Below are positions 9,746-19,280 of a DNA stretch of 64,000 bases, piece by piece. Each line of letters opens with the position of its first letter. The first letter of the stretch is position 1. Where the stretch lies: positions 1 through 64,000 of the forward strand of contig JAQUAF010000019.1 of assembly GCA_028687435.1 (NCBI GenBank). The letters run 5' to 3'. Made by a program: the position numbers and the translations under genes. The DNA is from Verrucomicrobiia bacterium (GTDB taxonomy: Bacteria; Verrucomicrobiota; Verrucomicrobiia; JABWAM01). A model generated the notes under the pieces. It was not told the origin of the DNA and ran no database searches. It was given only the letters and a program-made list of their open reading frames with translations.

Positions 9746-10532
9746 CAATCTCCGGATTCTTAATCTCAGCTTTTGGCATTTTGCGGGATTCCGCCTTGGA
9801 CAGCGATTGGACGGCGGCATTCACGCGCTTGATCCACGAATCCTTGTCATCCTTTTCCCTGACCGTTTCCATCGAAACCCCCAATGCGCCCATCAAATCA
9901 TGGCGGGGACTGAAAATCGGCGCAGCCATGCAGAAGGGACGACTCTCTGTGGGAAACAGCACAAATCCCTTGCGCCGGGATTGCTCCAGAAAATCATCCA
10001 GCCGCTTCAGCGTTTTCCAAAGATGGGCGCCAAACTCATCGAACGGATGCCGCTGGCGGTAGGCATTCCTTTCCGCCTCGGGCCAAAAGGCCTGAAAAAC
10101 CAGGCTGGCGGCGGTCGTGTAGGGATTCATGACCCGCCCCTGGGGTTGCTGCAGCATTCCCGGCAACTCCGGACTCATCCGCAACACGTTCAGAATCTCG
10201 CCATTCACGGATTCCGTGACAGTCACCGTGGCGCCCGGCAACCGTTCAAAAACATCCTTGACCACTCTCGCCAATTCCTGACGAAAAACCCGTTTTTGCT
10301 GGATTTCAACCAACTCGAAAAACGCCAGTCCCAACTCATAGCGGATGGGATGTATTTTCTTTTGCAAAAAACGGCCGTTCACAAGCGTCCGCGCCAGATT
10401 ATGCGCAGTGGACGGCTGGACTTCCAAACGCCGAGCCATCTCCTGGAGCGTCACCCCCGCCTCGGAACGCCCCACCATCTCCAGGATTTGCAAGCTTCTT
10501 GCAACCGATTGAACAAGATCACTGTTGGACAT
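9720..10532 (-). CDS. IclR family transcriptional regulator
   Basis: A 270-residue regulator. The N-terminal winged helix reads SLQILEMVGRSEAGVTLQEM, then ARRLEVQPSTAHNLARTL. An IclR-type effector domain follows (residues about 80-250), with the typical GRVMNPYTTAASLVFQAF segment and the R-KGFVLFPTESRPFC-AAPIF core. IclR proteins bind small organic acids or sugar derivatives and control catabolic genes, often the divergent neighbour. Here the divergent neighbour is the pectate-lyase-like gene at 10917, and an inverted repeat with CCAAC/GTTGG arms lies in between. The last eight residues, VVRLRSPP, are encoded by a dispersed repeat, so the natural C-terminus may have been replaced. Confidence 0.9.
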   Translation of the reverse strand: MSNSDLVQSVARSLQILEMVGRSEAGVTLQEMARRLEVQPSTAHNLARTLVNGRFLQKKIHPIRYELGLAFFELVEIQQKRVFRQELARVVKDVFERLPGATVTVTESVNGEILNVLRMSPELPGMLQQPQGRVMNPYTTAASLVFQAFWPEAERNAYRQRHPFDEFGAHLWKTLKRLDDFLEQSRRKGFVLFPTESRPFCMAAPIFSPRHDLMGALGVSMETVREKDDKDSWIKRVNAAVQSLSKAESRKMPKAEIKNPEIVVRLRSPP

Positions 10533-10599
10533 AATTTTGATGAATAAAAATTCTATTAAGATGAATATATTCCATCCCGTGAATTTGTCAAATTTTTTC

Positions 10600-10700
10600 G
10601 CCCGCCAAAAACTGGATTCCCGTTTTCACGGGAATGACGGAAAGATTGAGGACAACGGAAAACATCCGCAACTGCCTGGCCCCCCGTCATTCCCTCGGAC
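10600..10700. repeat. CTGGATTCCCG palindromic repeat
   Basis: Near 10611-10640 an inverted repeat with arms ATTCCCGT and ACGGGAAT begins with the family hallmark ACTGGATTCCCG and is followed by a partial second copy (GTCATTCCCTCGG near 10685). The same family recurs near 20925, 25625, 25680, 44450 and 44495. Together with the promoter described next it fills the 384-base gap between the divergent IclR and pectate-lyase-like genes. Confidence 0.75.
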
Positions 10701-10781
10701 ACGCATAGGCGTCAACCTATCCGGCCAAAAACAATCCGCCACACGTGTTGGGTTTTTCCTCTAAAAAATGCCCGCCGCCGG

Positions 10782-10829
10782 TTGACAATGCATGAAAACC
10801 GGACTACTTTATTCCAACTGACTGGTTGG
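10782..10829 (+). promoter_or_regulatory. Candidate promoter and operator for the polymer-degradation cluster
   Basis: TTGACA at 10782-10787 is followed after 17 bases by a weak -10 box, TACTTT, at 10805-10810. Just downstream lies an inverted repeat, CCAAC (10814-10818) and GTTGG (10825-10829) with a six-base spacer, in a position where a repressor would block initiation. The divergent IclR regulator is the natural candidate to bind it. The assignment is by eye only. Confidence 0.4.
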
Positions 10830-10916
10830 TGTTTTTGCAGCCTTGGATTCTGCATCAAACTTCAGCATTCTTGATGCAATTTGCGGGTAAAACATTCCAT
10901 CCCCTCACACTCATCC

Positions 10917-13235
10917 ATGAAAGAACTGCCTTTCCTGATATTGATTTCACTGGCTGCCCGGATCGCATTGGGCGCTGAAACCGGCACGCCGCCAGACAGA
11001 AAGCCAGGGGAGACCGTTCATCTCCGGGATTGCGGCGCGGCGGGCGATGGCAAGACCGATGACACCCCGGTCATGCACAAGGCATTGCAAATGGCCAGAT
11101 TGGGAAGCGGAACACTGTTGATTCCCCAAGGCGATTATCTGATCGGCGCCCTCACGATTCCCGATGAAATCACCCTCCAATTCGGCAGGGGAGGACGACT
11201 CATCGTCAAACCGGGAGAAAAACTCACCATGGACGGAACGATCTCCGCGGGGATCACTCCCATTTTCGAAGGCGAGGTGGCGGGGCGGTTGAAAAATCCG
11301 GCGGTTTATCCCCAATGGTTCGGCGCCAAAGGCGATGGGAACAACGACGACACCCTGGCCTTGCAGCGGGCCGCAAACCTGGCCATGAACTCGGCATCCA
11401 GAACCCTGCTGATCCCGGAGGGACGGTATTTCTGGCGGGGCAAACTGGAAATCCGATGCAACGTCCAATGCATGGGAACGCTGGTGAAAAAAATCGGACT
11501 GGATCCCTCAAAGACGAAAAAATCAACCATGAGCCATTTGACGTCTTACCACCCCATGACCAACGCATGCATCGAAGTCAAATCCGATGCCCCGGAGATC
11601 AAACTGGCGCCTCAATCATTTTACGGCATCAAGGAAAACGATTTCAAAGTTCCGAATCATGAAAATCTTCCCCTTGAAAACGATCCGAAAAAAACGGCAA
11701 CATTGGAAACCGGCGGCACCCTGAGTTTCAAAAGCACGGATTTTTTCACCTCGCGCAACAACAACAAAGGCGATGAGTGGTACGACAAGGTGGATATCTG
11801 CCAGGTGGTTTCAACCCGCGGCGACATTCATCCTGAATTTGTCTTTTCCTATGCCCCGCCTTCCCGCACCACCCCCTGGAACAAAGATCTCCTTTATAAA
11901 AAAGGCGATTACTGCGAATCAAAAGGCCTGATTTACAAGGCCACATGGCCCTCCGGCCCCGGGGCGCAGTACACCCATCCAAGCTTTGGAAAGGTGGAAA
12001 TCGGCCCCCGATCGCCAGAAAACTGCGAAGAGGAAAACGCCTCCCGGCTTTATGAATATCAATATTCCAATGGCGCCAGGGACAGCATCGTGTTATGGCG
12101 GAAAGTCCATCTGAGCGTGTCATACACCCTTCCCCAACGTCCGATTGAAATCAACGGGTTGCAGGTGGAAATATCCGGACCGCCTCCGGACGGCGAATAC
12201 AAACGCATTGAGAATTGCGGCGTCTTGTATGTGAAACGCAGCAATGCAACCTTCAACCGCGCCAGCATCGTTTCAAAGGATAAATTCATGATGCTCAACC
12301 AGATCTGCAGTGTCAGCGACTGTTGCAACACGACCTTCAATGACTGCATTTTTTCCGGCGCCACCTATCACGGCCTGGGATACAACATCACCAATTATAA
12401 CTGCGCCAACCTGTCCTACAACCGCTGCATCTCGACCAACTGCCGCGACGGCATGGCTGGCAGACACGGCAAGAACATCACCATCCAGGGAGGACAATTC
12501 AACCGGATTGACGACCATTACGGGCGGAACTACATCATTCGCGATGTGGACATGCATGCGGTTTCGACAATGGTTCCCGGGTACTGCACACCCGCCGCGG
12601 ATGTCAGAAAATGGCGGTTTGTTCCAACCATGGCCTTTGCGTTCAGCGGAAGCAACGTCCGGGTCGAAAACTGCCGGGTTTACAACTGCGCGGGATTGCT
12701 GGCGGGACGCGGAGACGGCGGTTTTTACGGAAATATCGTTATCAAGGACGTCGTCATTCAAAACCAAGGGGATGCCACCGTATTTTCCGATTATGTCGAT
12801 CCAAAATTCGACTATATCCACACGGTTCCGACCCCGGACCGGGTGATTTTGGAAAACATCCGCATCAATGAACCGCACAGGCTCACGCTGGGCGTCACCG
12901 GCTTTGAAAATCTCGGCTACGGCCCCATTGAGGCGCGGCATTGCGGCCCCATCGGCCAGGTTTTCGGACGAACACAAAACTTCTCCTTTGCCCATTGCCG
13001 CTTCAAGGACACGGCTTTCAAATGCCCGGCGGATCAAGGTTTTCTTTTCCAGAACTGCGTGTTTGACGGCGAAACAAAGGGAATCACCCCGATCCAAATG
13101 GAAAACGGCTCCGGAAATCGCATCTTGAAAAAAGACGGAGCAGCAACCAACATGGGACAGACAGGCGGACAGACGGAAACCTCAAGGCCGCCAGCCGCCG
13201 CAAAAGGCGGTCCGGCGGAAGACGGGAAAAAATAA
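10917..13235 (+). CDS. Secreted pectate-lyase-superfamily (right-handed beta-helix) protein
   Basis: 772 residues from the ATG at 10917; an upstream in-frame TTG at 10881 would bury the signal peptide. The N-terminus [19 protein letters not shown] is a signal peptide. Two copies of the Pectate_lyase_3 opening motif follow: [19 protein letters not shown] (about residues 40-58) and [19 protein letters not shown] (about 135-155). The rest alternates short beta strands and Cys/Asn-rich turns (for example [21 protein letters not shown]), as in a parallel beta-helix. Such proteins cleave or bind polyuronates or other acidic polysaccharides. Catalytic residues could not be assigned. The tail is low in complexity (Gly, Lys, Ala, Pro). 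Only one base separates its stop from the pseudopilin start, so the two are probably co-translated. Confidence 0.75.
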   Translation: MKELPFLILISLAARIALGAETGTPPDRKPGETVHLRDCGAAGDGKTDDTPVMHKALQMARLGSGTLLIPQGDYLIGALTIPDEITLQFGRGGRLIVKPGEKLTMDGTISAGITPIFEGEVAGRLKNPAVYPQWFGAKGDGNNDDTLALQRAANLAMNSASRTLLIPEGRYFWRGKLEIRCNVQCMGTLVKKIGLDPSKTKKSTMSHLTSYHPMTNACIEVKSDAPEIKLAPQSFYGIKENDFKVPNHENLPLENDPKKTATLETGGTLSFKSTDFFTSRNNNKGDEWYDKVDICQVVSTRGDIHPEFVFSYAPPSRTTPWNKDLLYKKGDYCESKGLIYKATWPSGPGAQYTHPSFGKVEIGPRSPENCEEENASRLYEYQYSNGARDSIVLWRKVHLSVSYTLPQRPIEINGLQVEISGPPPDGEYKRIENCGVLYVKRSNATFNRASIVSKDKFMMLNQICSVSDCCNTTFNDCIFSGATYHGLGYNITNYNCANLSYNRCISTNCRDGMAGRHGKNITIQGGQFNRIDDHYGRNYIIRDVDMHAVSTMVPGYCTPAADVRKWRFVPTMAFAFSGSNVRVENCRVYNCAGLLAGRGDGGFYGNIVIKDVVIQNQGDATVFSDYVDPKFDYIHTVPTPDRVILENIRINEPHRLTLGVTGFENLGYGPIEARHCGPIGQVFGRTQNFSFAHCRFKDTAFKCPADQGFLFQNCVFDGETKGITPIQMENGSGNRILKKDGAATNMGQTGGQTETSRPPAAAKGGPAEDGKK

Positions 13236-13236
13236 C

Positions 13237-13941
13237 ATGCCCATCCTCAATAAATGCCGCGCATTCACGCTCGTGGAGCTTTTGGTCGTCGTGGGAATTT
13301 TATCCCTTTTGGCCGCCCTGCTCATGCCCGCTCTGAAAAGCGCCCGGGAAAGCGCAAAACAGGCCGTCTGCATGAACAACCTCCGCCAGATCGGGCTGAC
13401 CTTCAACCAGTACGCCGCCGACAATGAGGGTGTTGCGGTGCTCATGATGCATCATCCGGGTTTCAGCCCCTCTTCATCCGGATGGGGCAATTATTTGTAT
13501 GGCAAATTGGGAAACGTCAAATATCTCAAGGATTACCGCATCGCCCATTGTCCCGCCGGCCCCCTCACCAACATCCAGACAAATCAGAATTGGGTTTCCT
13601 ACACCTATGGCTGCAAACAAAGGGTTGTAACCGACGAAAACAGCTTCATTCCCGATGACACTTATAACGCAAGCAACACGGCTTTTGTCAATCTGGCCAA
13701 TGTTCGCGCCCCGGCCGATTATCCCATGCTGGTTGATTCCTTGAATCCCGCCAACAACTATCAGACCTATATCGCCCGCATCACCCCCAATTCCACCTTG
13801 GGAGGGGTCCATCTCCGCCATGGCGCCTGCGCGATGACCCTTTTTGCGGACGGTCACGTGGAGCTTTGCGATCCGGCGCGTCTGAAAAGCATCGGATTCA
13901 ACAAAGGATTTGCAAAAGACGGAAACCTGGTGACGTTCTAG
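13237..13941 (+). CDS. Type II secretion-like pseudopilin, H-x9-DG type (copy 1)
   Basis: 234 residues. The short leader MPILNKCRA is followed by [19 protein letters not shown], the class III prepilin signature. A prepilin peptidase would cut after Ala9, leaving Phe as the N-methylated residue and Glu at +5. The helix continues with [18 protein letters not shown], and the globular part ends with [16 protein letters not shown], in which His, nine residues and Asp-Gly form the H-x9-DG motif typical of the large PVC pseudopilin family. It likely sits in the inner membrane or a periplasmic pseudopilus. Its tight linkage to a secreted lyase-like gene suggests a role in exporting or displaying that enzyme. 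This is inference. Its closest relative in the window is the copy at 24834. Confidence 0.88.
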   Translation: MPILNKCRAFTLVELLVVVGILSLLAALLMPALKSARESAKQAVCMNNLRQIGLTFNQYAADNEGVAVLMMHHPGFSPSSSGWGNYLYGKLGNVKYLKDYRIAHCPAGPLTNIQTNQNWVSYTYGCKQRVVTDENSFIPDDTYNASNTAFVNLANVRAPADYPMLVDSLNPANNYQTYIARITPNSTLGGVHLRHGACAMTLFADGHVELCDPARLKSIGFNKGFAKDGNLVTF

Positions 13942-14010
13942 CGAGGCTTTGCCTCAGACCGACCCGCCTTCATCCGACCGCGGCGAGGCGGGCAAAGCAA
14001 AACCTCGCAA
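13941..14010. repeat. Inverted-repeat hairpin after pseudopilin copy 1
   Basis: Starting at the stop codon, GCGAGGCTTTGC is matched by an interrupted inverse copy (GCAAAGC, then CCTCGC) at 13993-14008. A second nested pair, CCCGCC and GGCGGG, lies between. It could act as a transcription terminator or processing hairpin, but no clear U-run follows, and it also resembles the dispersed repeats of this chromosome. Confidence 0.45.
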
Positions 14011-14091
14011 TTCAAAAGTAAAAATTCAAAACACAGCCATCCCACAATTTTGCAAAAGACAACCTTCAACACCAAAAGAGAGAATCAATCC

Positions 14092-15000
14092 ATGATGAAT
14101 GAAAATCCATTCCAGGCAGAGGGCCAATGGCTCAAGGGAAACACCCACACGCACACCACTGTTTCCGACGGCGACTTGAGTCCAAAGGACATGGTCGAAA
14201 AATACAGGGAAGCCGGCTATGATTTTGTGTTCATCACGGACCATGACCGCCTGACGGATGTCTCCGGCCTGTCCTCCGGAAGCTGCCTGGCCCTGCCGGG
14301 CGAGGAAGTCACGTGCGATCGAGTGAAAACCGGCGGGCTCTACCATATTGTGGCGCTGGATATCAAACGCGAAATCCCCCTTGCCCACGCAAGAAAGGCG
14401 CAGGATGTGCTTGATGAGATCCGGGCGCAAGGCGGGGAGGCCATCATTGCCCATCCGCATTGGTCGGGAATGGTGCCCGAGGACATCACACGACTCAACG
14501 GATACATCGGCTTGGAGGTGTTCAACACCAGCTGCCATTATTGCATCGGCAAGGGACATTCCTCCGGTTACTGGGACCAGCTCCTGTTGCTGGGCAAAAA
14601 CCTCCTCGGCTTTGCGGCGGATGACGCCCATTACCACTTCAATGATCTCCGTCCCAACGACGCCTGCGGCTCATGGATCATGGTCAAGTCAAAAGCCCGG
14701 ACCAAGGAGGCCATCATGGAGGCCATCAAAAAAGGGTTGTTCTATTCCAGCAACGGCCCCGCCATCGAGAGGATCGAGATTCGCGATCAGACCGTTTTCG
14801 CGGACACCTCGCCCTCCAAAATCATCAATGTGATCGCCAACGGCCCCAAGGGCAGAAGTTACACCGCCAAAAAGGGCGGCGCGTTAACCCATGTCGAATA
14901 TAAGATCAGCGACGAAAAATATATCCGTGTCGAATGCCACGACGGACAAGGCGGAACCGCATGGAGCAATACCGTGGTGATGAAGGAACCATTCTCATGA
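14092..15000 (+). CDS. PHP-domain metal-dependent phosphoesterase
   Basis: 302 residues from the ATG pair at 14092; an upstream TTG at 14050 has little support. The PHP motifs are clear: motif I NTHTHTTVSDGDLSP (H-x-H, residues about 20-34), motif II FVFITDHDRLTD and motif III IIAHPHWSGM, with a later DDAHY. They form the trinuclear metal site of the polymerase-and-histidinol-phosphatase fold. A beta-rich tail follows. Related stand-alone PHP proteins hydrolyse phosphate esters, but the substrate here is unknown. The context, between a pseudopilin and a lyase, suggests a catabolic role. There is no signal peptide, so it is probably cytoplasmic. The stop overlaps the next start (ATGA). Confidence 0.85.
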   Translation: MMNENPFQAEGQWLKGNTHTHTTVSDGDLSPKDMVEKYREAGYDFVFITDHDRLTDVSGLSSGSCLALPGEEVTCDRVKTGGLYHIVALDIKREIPLAHARKAQDVLDEIRAQGGEAIIAHPHWSGMVPEDITRLNGYIGLEVFNTSCHYCIGKGHSSGYWDQLLLLGKNLLGFAADDAHYHFNDLRPNDACGSWIMVKSKARTKEAIMEAIKKGLFYSSNGPAIERIEIRDQTVFADTSPSKIINVIANGPKGRSYTAKKGGALTHVEYKISDEKYIRVECHDGQGGTAWSNTVVMKEPFS

Positions 15001-17369
15001 AAACCCTTCCCCGCACGGCGACTGGCTGCCGCCGCAACTCCGCCGTTTTCACGATCGCAAAATTGTGCGCGGCCGCGATCCTCATGACATGCGGCTGCAC
15101 AGACAGGAACGGCCATCCAAAAGCCCCTCAATCAACATCCCGGGTTGTCCCAAAAGAAAGCGCTCAAGAAGTCGCTCAAAATGCCTCCGCAGCCGCGCCG
15201 CAGCCCATCACGGACGCCCAAAAAACAGACGCAAACTGGCCGGAACGAATCCGGCGGGATCATCCGCGGCTGTTTTTCAACCGGGACACCTGGCCGGCCG
15301 TCAAGGCGCGGGCATTGAATGAAAAAGCGGCCGAATGGCAGAGGCTCAAGGAACGGGCGTCATCCCCCAAGCCGGAAAAACCGTGGTCAAACGTCCCCGC
15401 CCCCAAACAACGTGAGGGAAGCGAAGTGGCGCCGGGCGACTGGGGATACGCCGCCGCGCGGCTGGCGCTGGTCCAGCGTGTGGAGCCCGATCCCGCAAGG
15501 CTCAAAAAAATCAAGGACATGCTTTACGCCAGCCTGGATTATTACCGGGCCTGTTACGCGGACAATCAAGCCGCCAGTTGGTATGGCTGGACGGGCATCT
15601 GCTGGCTCTCGGCCATGGATTGGATTTGGGATGAATTGAGCGCGCAGGAACGAAATGAGTTGGGCAAGGGCATGCTGGAACATGTTGACGATATTCTGAA
15701 CAAACCCAATGTTCTGCGACGGCACAGCAGCAGTCCCAACACCGGATTTTATGGGGAAGGGACCATCGTTTGGTATGCGGGCCTGCTCCTTTCAAGAGAA
15801 GGGATCGACGATGAACGGGCGGCTGCGTTCCTGCAACGCGGATATCAGGATCATCAGAAGATGCTCAAATTCCGCGCCGAAATGGCCGGAAAGGATGGAG
15901 GCATGAGCACCCCGGTGGCGGGATATTGCATGGCCGCCTATCCTTACGCTGAATGGAACTTTTTTCACACCTGGCAATCGGCGTTGAATGAGGACTTTTC
16001 CGGACAGTGGCCCTATCCAGGATTGTTTCCAAATTATGTGTCCTGGAACTGGCTGCCGGACAATCATATCTTCGGCTATGGCGACGATCACCATGAAGCC
16101 AACAGCCTGAAGGGAACCCTCAATGACCTGTATGTCCACATGTCGCAGATCATCCACTTTTATCAAAAAAACAATCCGGAATGGGCTCAAATGGCGGTCA
16201 TGGTTCGGGAAAAAACCTCCGGCGCAAAACCATGGTTCATCTTTCCCGCTTATCCGTTCATTACAGACGATCCAAAGGCGGCAAGCTTTCCCCCATCCGC
16301 CCTCCGGCTTCCAACCGCGCGATATTTCAAAAACTTTGGCCATGTCATCATGCGTTCCGGACAGGGGCCGGACGACACTTACGCCTTGTTCGCCTGCGGC
16401 GGGCTCAATGCCACTCACCGGCACTACGACAACACGCATTTCACCATCTATCGGAAAGGTTTCCTGGCCCTGGACACCGGCACAAGGGATGGAAACACGG
16501 ACAACCTGCAAAATTATTACTCCCAAACCGTCGCTCATAATTGCGTGATGATCAGGATGCCGGGCGAACCGCCATCGCCCTATTGGAACGGGCAGGTTTA
16601 TGGACAGGATGGCGGTCAAAACAAAATTCTGGGGGGCAAAGTGACAGCGTTCGAAACCGGTCCGCATTACACTTATGTGGCGGGCGATGCCACCGGCGCA
16701 TACTGCCCGGAAAAATGCGGAAAAATGCTGAGACAGTTCATCTTCATTCCCCCATTCCATTTCGTGGCGCTGGACCGGGTGGCATCGACCAAGGCCGAAT
16801 ATCCCAAGCGCTGGCTGCTGCATCATGCCAATGAACCCGAATTGCTGGCTGAAAAGACATGGCGGAGCGACCAGGCGGAAGGCCGGATCTATTGCCGCAC
16901 CCTTCTGCCCGGAGACGCCACCCTGGAAAAAATCGGCGGTCCGGGAAAGGAATTTCTGGCGGATGGAGTCAACTATTCCATCGACGCTCCGCCATCCAAA
17001 CTTCTTATCGATCAAAAATACGTTTTAAAAACGTCAAGAAAACACAAAACCGGCGAGGTTCCCGAACTGGTGGGCCGGTGGCGGATGGAAATCAAACCGG
17101 GAACACCCCGGCAAACAGACCTGTTCCTTCACTTGATCCAAGTGGGCGATAAAAGCCTTGAAAAGATGAACGATGCGCAACTGACAAATGAAAATGGACG
17201 CATCAAATTGCAATTTGCGTCCGGGACAAGGGAGGTTTTCCTGGAATTCAACGCGTCGGATGAATCCGGGGATCGCATCAAGATCACCGAAACCGGCAAA
17301 ACCCTGGCGGACAAGGAACTGGCCCGGGACGTCATGCCCCAGGAAGGACTGGCTTCCCCGCAACCATGA
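14997..17369 (+). CDS. Heparinase II/III-like polysaccharide lyase, lipoprotein (copy 1)
   Basis: 790 residues from the ATG overlapping the PHP stop. The N-terminus has a signal peptide with a Cys-containing cleavage region (AAAILMTCGCTDRN), which suggests a lipoprotein. An (alpha/alpha) toroid follows (about 75-420, with DWGYAAARLALVQRVEPD and GWTGICWLSAMDWIWDEL). The heparinase II/III C-terminal domain is recognised by THRHYDNTHFTIYRKGFLAL and the later YYSQTVAHNCVMI, both conserved in the family. The His and Tyr candidates for beta-elimination are therefore present. It would cleave a uronic-acid-containing polysaccharide in the periplasm or at the outer membrane; the exact substrate is not known. 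A close paralogue lies at 22409. Both end in the same KELARDVMPQEGLASPQP tail. Confidence 0.82.
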   Translation: MKTLPRTATGCRRNSAVFTIAKLCAAAILMTCGCTDRNGHPKAPQSTSRVVPKESAQEVAQNASAAAPQPITDAQKTDANWPERIRRDHPRLFFNRDTWPAVKARALNEKAAEWQRLKERASSPKPEKPWSNVPAPKQREGSEVAPGDWGYAAARLALVQRVEPDPARLKKIKDMLYASLDYYRACYADNQAASWYGWTGICWLSAMDWIWDELSAQERNELGKGMLEHVDDILNKPNVLRRHSSSPNTGFYGEGTIVWYAGLLLSREGIDDERAAAFLQRGYQDHQKMLKFRAEMAGKDGGMSTPVAGYCMAAYPYAEWNFFHTWQSALNEDFSGQWPYPGLFPNYVSWNWLPDNHIFGYGDDHHEANSLKGTLNDLYVHMSQIIHFYQKNNPEWAQMAVMVREKTSGAKPWFIFPAYPFITDDPKAASFPPSALRLPTARYFKNFGHVIMRSGQGPDDTYALFACGGLNATHRHYDNTHFTIYRKGFLALDTGTRDGNTDNLQNYYSQTVAHNCVMIRMPGEPPSPYWNGQVYGQDGGQNKILGGKVTAFETGPHYTYVAGDATGAYCPEKCGKMLRQFIFIPPFHFVALDRVASTKAEYPKRWLLHHANEPELLAEKTWRSDQAEGRIYCRTLLPGDATLEKIGGPGKEFLADGVNYSIDAPPSKLLIDQKYVLKTSRKHKTGEVPELVGRWRMEIKPGTPRQTDLFLHLIQVGDKSLEKMNDAQLTNENGRIKLQFASGTREVFLEFNASDESGDRIKITETGKTLADKELARDVMPQEGLASPQP

Positions 17370-17387
17370 GATTTTCGAAAAACAACC

Positions 17388-19226
17388 ATGAACAACCGCT
17401 CTCCACGCTCCGCTGATCTTTCCACCCCAAAGCCCCCCTTTTCCCTGAACAGGTCTTTCACGGCCTCAACAGTCTGCCTTTTAAAGGGAAAACCATACGA
17501 AAACCCGGACCATCTCTTTTCCATTTTAAAGGATGTTCCGGAATCGGCAAAACTCGTGGTGTTGCCCCACATGCCGTTCCTCGAATGCGCCCCGGCAGGC
17601 ATGGCCAGGACGACAATCCCTTTCAAACAATTCGCGCGAAAAAGAAAAATCCACATGGCCCTGTCGCTCGTGGAACGAGCCGGCGGCGGAAAATACCACA
17701 CAGCCCTGTTGATCGACGACAAGGGCGGCATCCTGGGCGCGCAACGGAAAACCCACAGGCTGTTCAATGACGACATGAAAACCGGGGATGATTTGCCCGT
17801 GTTCGACACGAGTCTCGGAAAAATCGGCCTCACGATTGGCACGGATTTTTACTTTCCCGAGATTTACGAGGTCTTGAAAATGCGCGGGGCGGAAATCATC
17901 ACCTGGCACAGTTATCCCGAACCCTTCAGGGAACACAGCGCATGGATGCCGCTGCTTTCCGCCAGGTGCATCGACAGCCGCTGCCACTTGATCACCGCCA
18001 TGTACGCGGATGAAAAAACCTATCTGCCCAACCGTTACAAGGAAGGATGGCCGGGGTCGCCTTGGGGAAGAAGCATGGTGTTGAACCGCGTCGGAGTCCC
18101 CCTGGCGGACACCGGCTACGCGGAAGGATGCGCATCCGCCAGAATCTTTTTGGACAAACGGAAAAAAAATGTTTTTCCGGACGACCCCCGGGACGAGAAC
18201 ATTTTCATTGTCAGCTCCTATGGCGACCGGAAATCCCTGTCGCCCATCACCCGGACCCATCGCCAACTGAACGCTCCGGCCATCGCGCGCAGAAAACGCC
18301 AATGCCGGATTGCCGTGGCAACGGTTTTCCCCGAGAACGAAATAGGCAACGAAAAAATTCCGGAGGCGATCATCAACATCTTCAGGGAGGCGGAAAAAAT
18401 AAAACCCGACCTGCTGATTTTCACCGAGCAAAAGTGCAGGATCGTCAACAAAACAACCGATGATATTTTGAGAAGGATCGGGCAAACGGCCAAAAAGTTG
18501 AATTGTTACATTGCCATGGGCGGCATCACCAATTTTAATTGCACCAGCGTCTGCCACCTGTGGGACAGGAAAGGCCGTCTGGTTTACGAGCAGCCCATCT
18601 TCTGGCCTTATGAAGACCAAATCGATCTCAAGGTCTTTGACACGGACTTTGGCAGGATCGGCGCCCATACCTGCGGAGATTTATGGACCCCCCTGCTGGA
18701 CAGGATTCTTGCGCTCAAGGGGGCTGAAATCATCATTGATCCCAGCCACATGTGCGGACCGGACGGCGGCTGGAACGAAACCATGCTCCGCGCGCGAGCG
18801 ATCGACAGCTCAGCCTGGGTTGCGGTTTCCCATTCCAATTCATCCGATCCATCCCTCCGAAGCCTGATCATCGATCCTCATGGACAGGTCGTTTCCGCCT
18901 CCCAATTCAACCGGTGCGGCATCAATTATTGCGACATTCATCTGGACGACAAACGTTTTTATTATGAAGGCCTGGCAAAAAATCAGCCGTCAAATGGCGA
19001 ACTGGGAATGTCGGCCTATTTCGAGGGAACCCTTCCCCTTCAAAAGGAAGGGTGGAAAGACGCGGTCTTTTCAGCGCGCAGGCCCGAACTCTACGGCATC
19101 ATCCCCACCACCAACGAAGTCATTCTGCGGCACAGAGGCAGGGCCGGCCATGTCAAAACCATGCAAAAAAAGTCGAAAGTCATGATCAGGCCGAACCATC
19201 CCCTGTATTCCCAGCGCAAAACCTGA
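17388..19226 (+). CDS. Tandem double carbon-nitrogen hydrolase (nitrilase-like) protein
   Basis: 612 residues made of two nitrilase-superfamily domains, about 28-280 and 305-560. The Glu-Lys-Cys triad is split between them. Domain 1 keeps Lys (K121, in GAQRKTHRLF) but has His61 at the Glu position (VVLPHMPF) and Gly151 at the Cys position (GLTIGTDFYFPE). Domain 2 keeps Glu347 (LLIFTEQ) and Cys429 (GAHTCGDLW), while the usual Lys region (GRLVYEQPIFWPYE) has none. Typical members are single-domain enzymes of 260-330 residues that hydrolyse nitriles or amides. No signal peptide is seen. It follows the lyase gene by 18 bases. The first 28 codons have a partly decayed copy at 24742. Confidence 0.8.
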   Translation: MNNRSPRSADLSTPKPPFSLNRSFTASTVCLLKGKPYENPDHLFSILKDVPESAKLVVLPHMPFLECAPAGMARTTIPFKQFARKRKIHMALSLVERAGGGKYHTALLIDDKGGILGAQRKTHRLFNDDMKTGDDLPVFDTSLGKIGLTIGTDFYFPEIYEVLKMRGAEIITWHSYPEPFREHSAWMPLLSARCIDSRCHLITAMYADEKTYLPNRYKEGWPGSPWGRSMVLNRVGVPLADTGYAEGCASARIFLDKRKKNVFPDDPRDENIFIVSSYGDRKSLSPITRTHRQLNAPAIARRKRQCRIAVATVFPENEIGNEKIPEAIINIFREAEKIKPDLLIFTEQKCRIVNKTTDDILRRIGQTAKKLNCYIAMGGITNFNCTSVCHLWDRKGRLVYEQPIFWPYEDQIDLKVFDTDFGRIGAHTCGDLWTPLLDRILALKGAEIIIDPSHMCGPDGGWNETMLRARAIDSSAWVAVSHSNSSDPSLRSLIIDPHGQVVSASQFNRCGINYCDIHLDDKRFYYEGLAKNQPSNGELGMSAYFEGTLPLQKEGWKDAVFSARRPELYGIIPTTNEVILRHRGRAGHVKTMQKKSKVMIRPNHPLYSQRKT

Positions 19227-19280
19227 CATAAGGTTTTCCTTCAAATGCAAAAATAAAAATCATCAATCTAAAATCAAAAA

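Noticed and set aside
15792-17015. 407-codon open frame opposite heparinase copy 1
   Set aside because: Composition is that of an antisense shadow of a conserved lyase domain; no recognised motif.
17526-18668. 380-codon open frame opposite the double nitrilase
   Set aside because: The plus-strand frame carries clear nitrilase motifs; this one has none.
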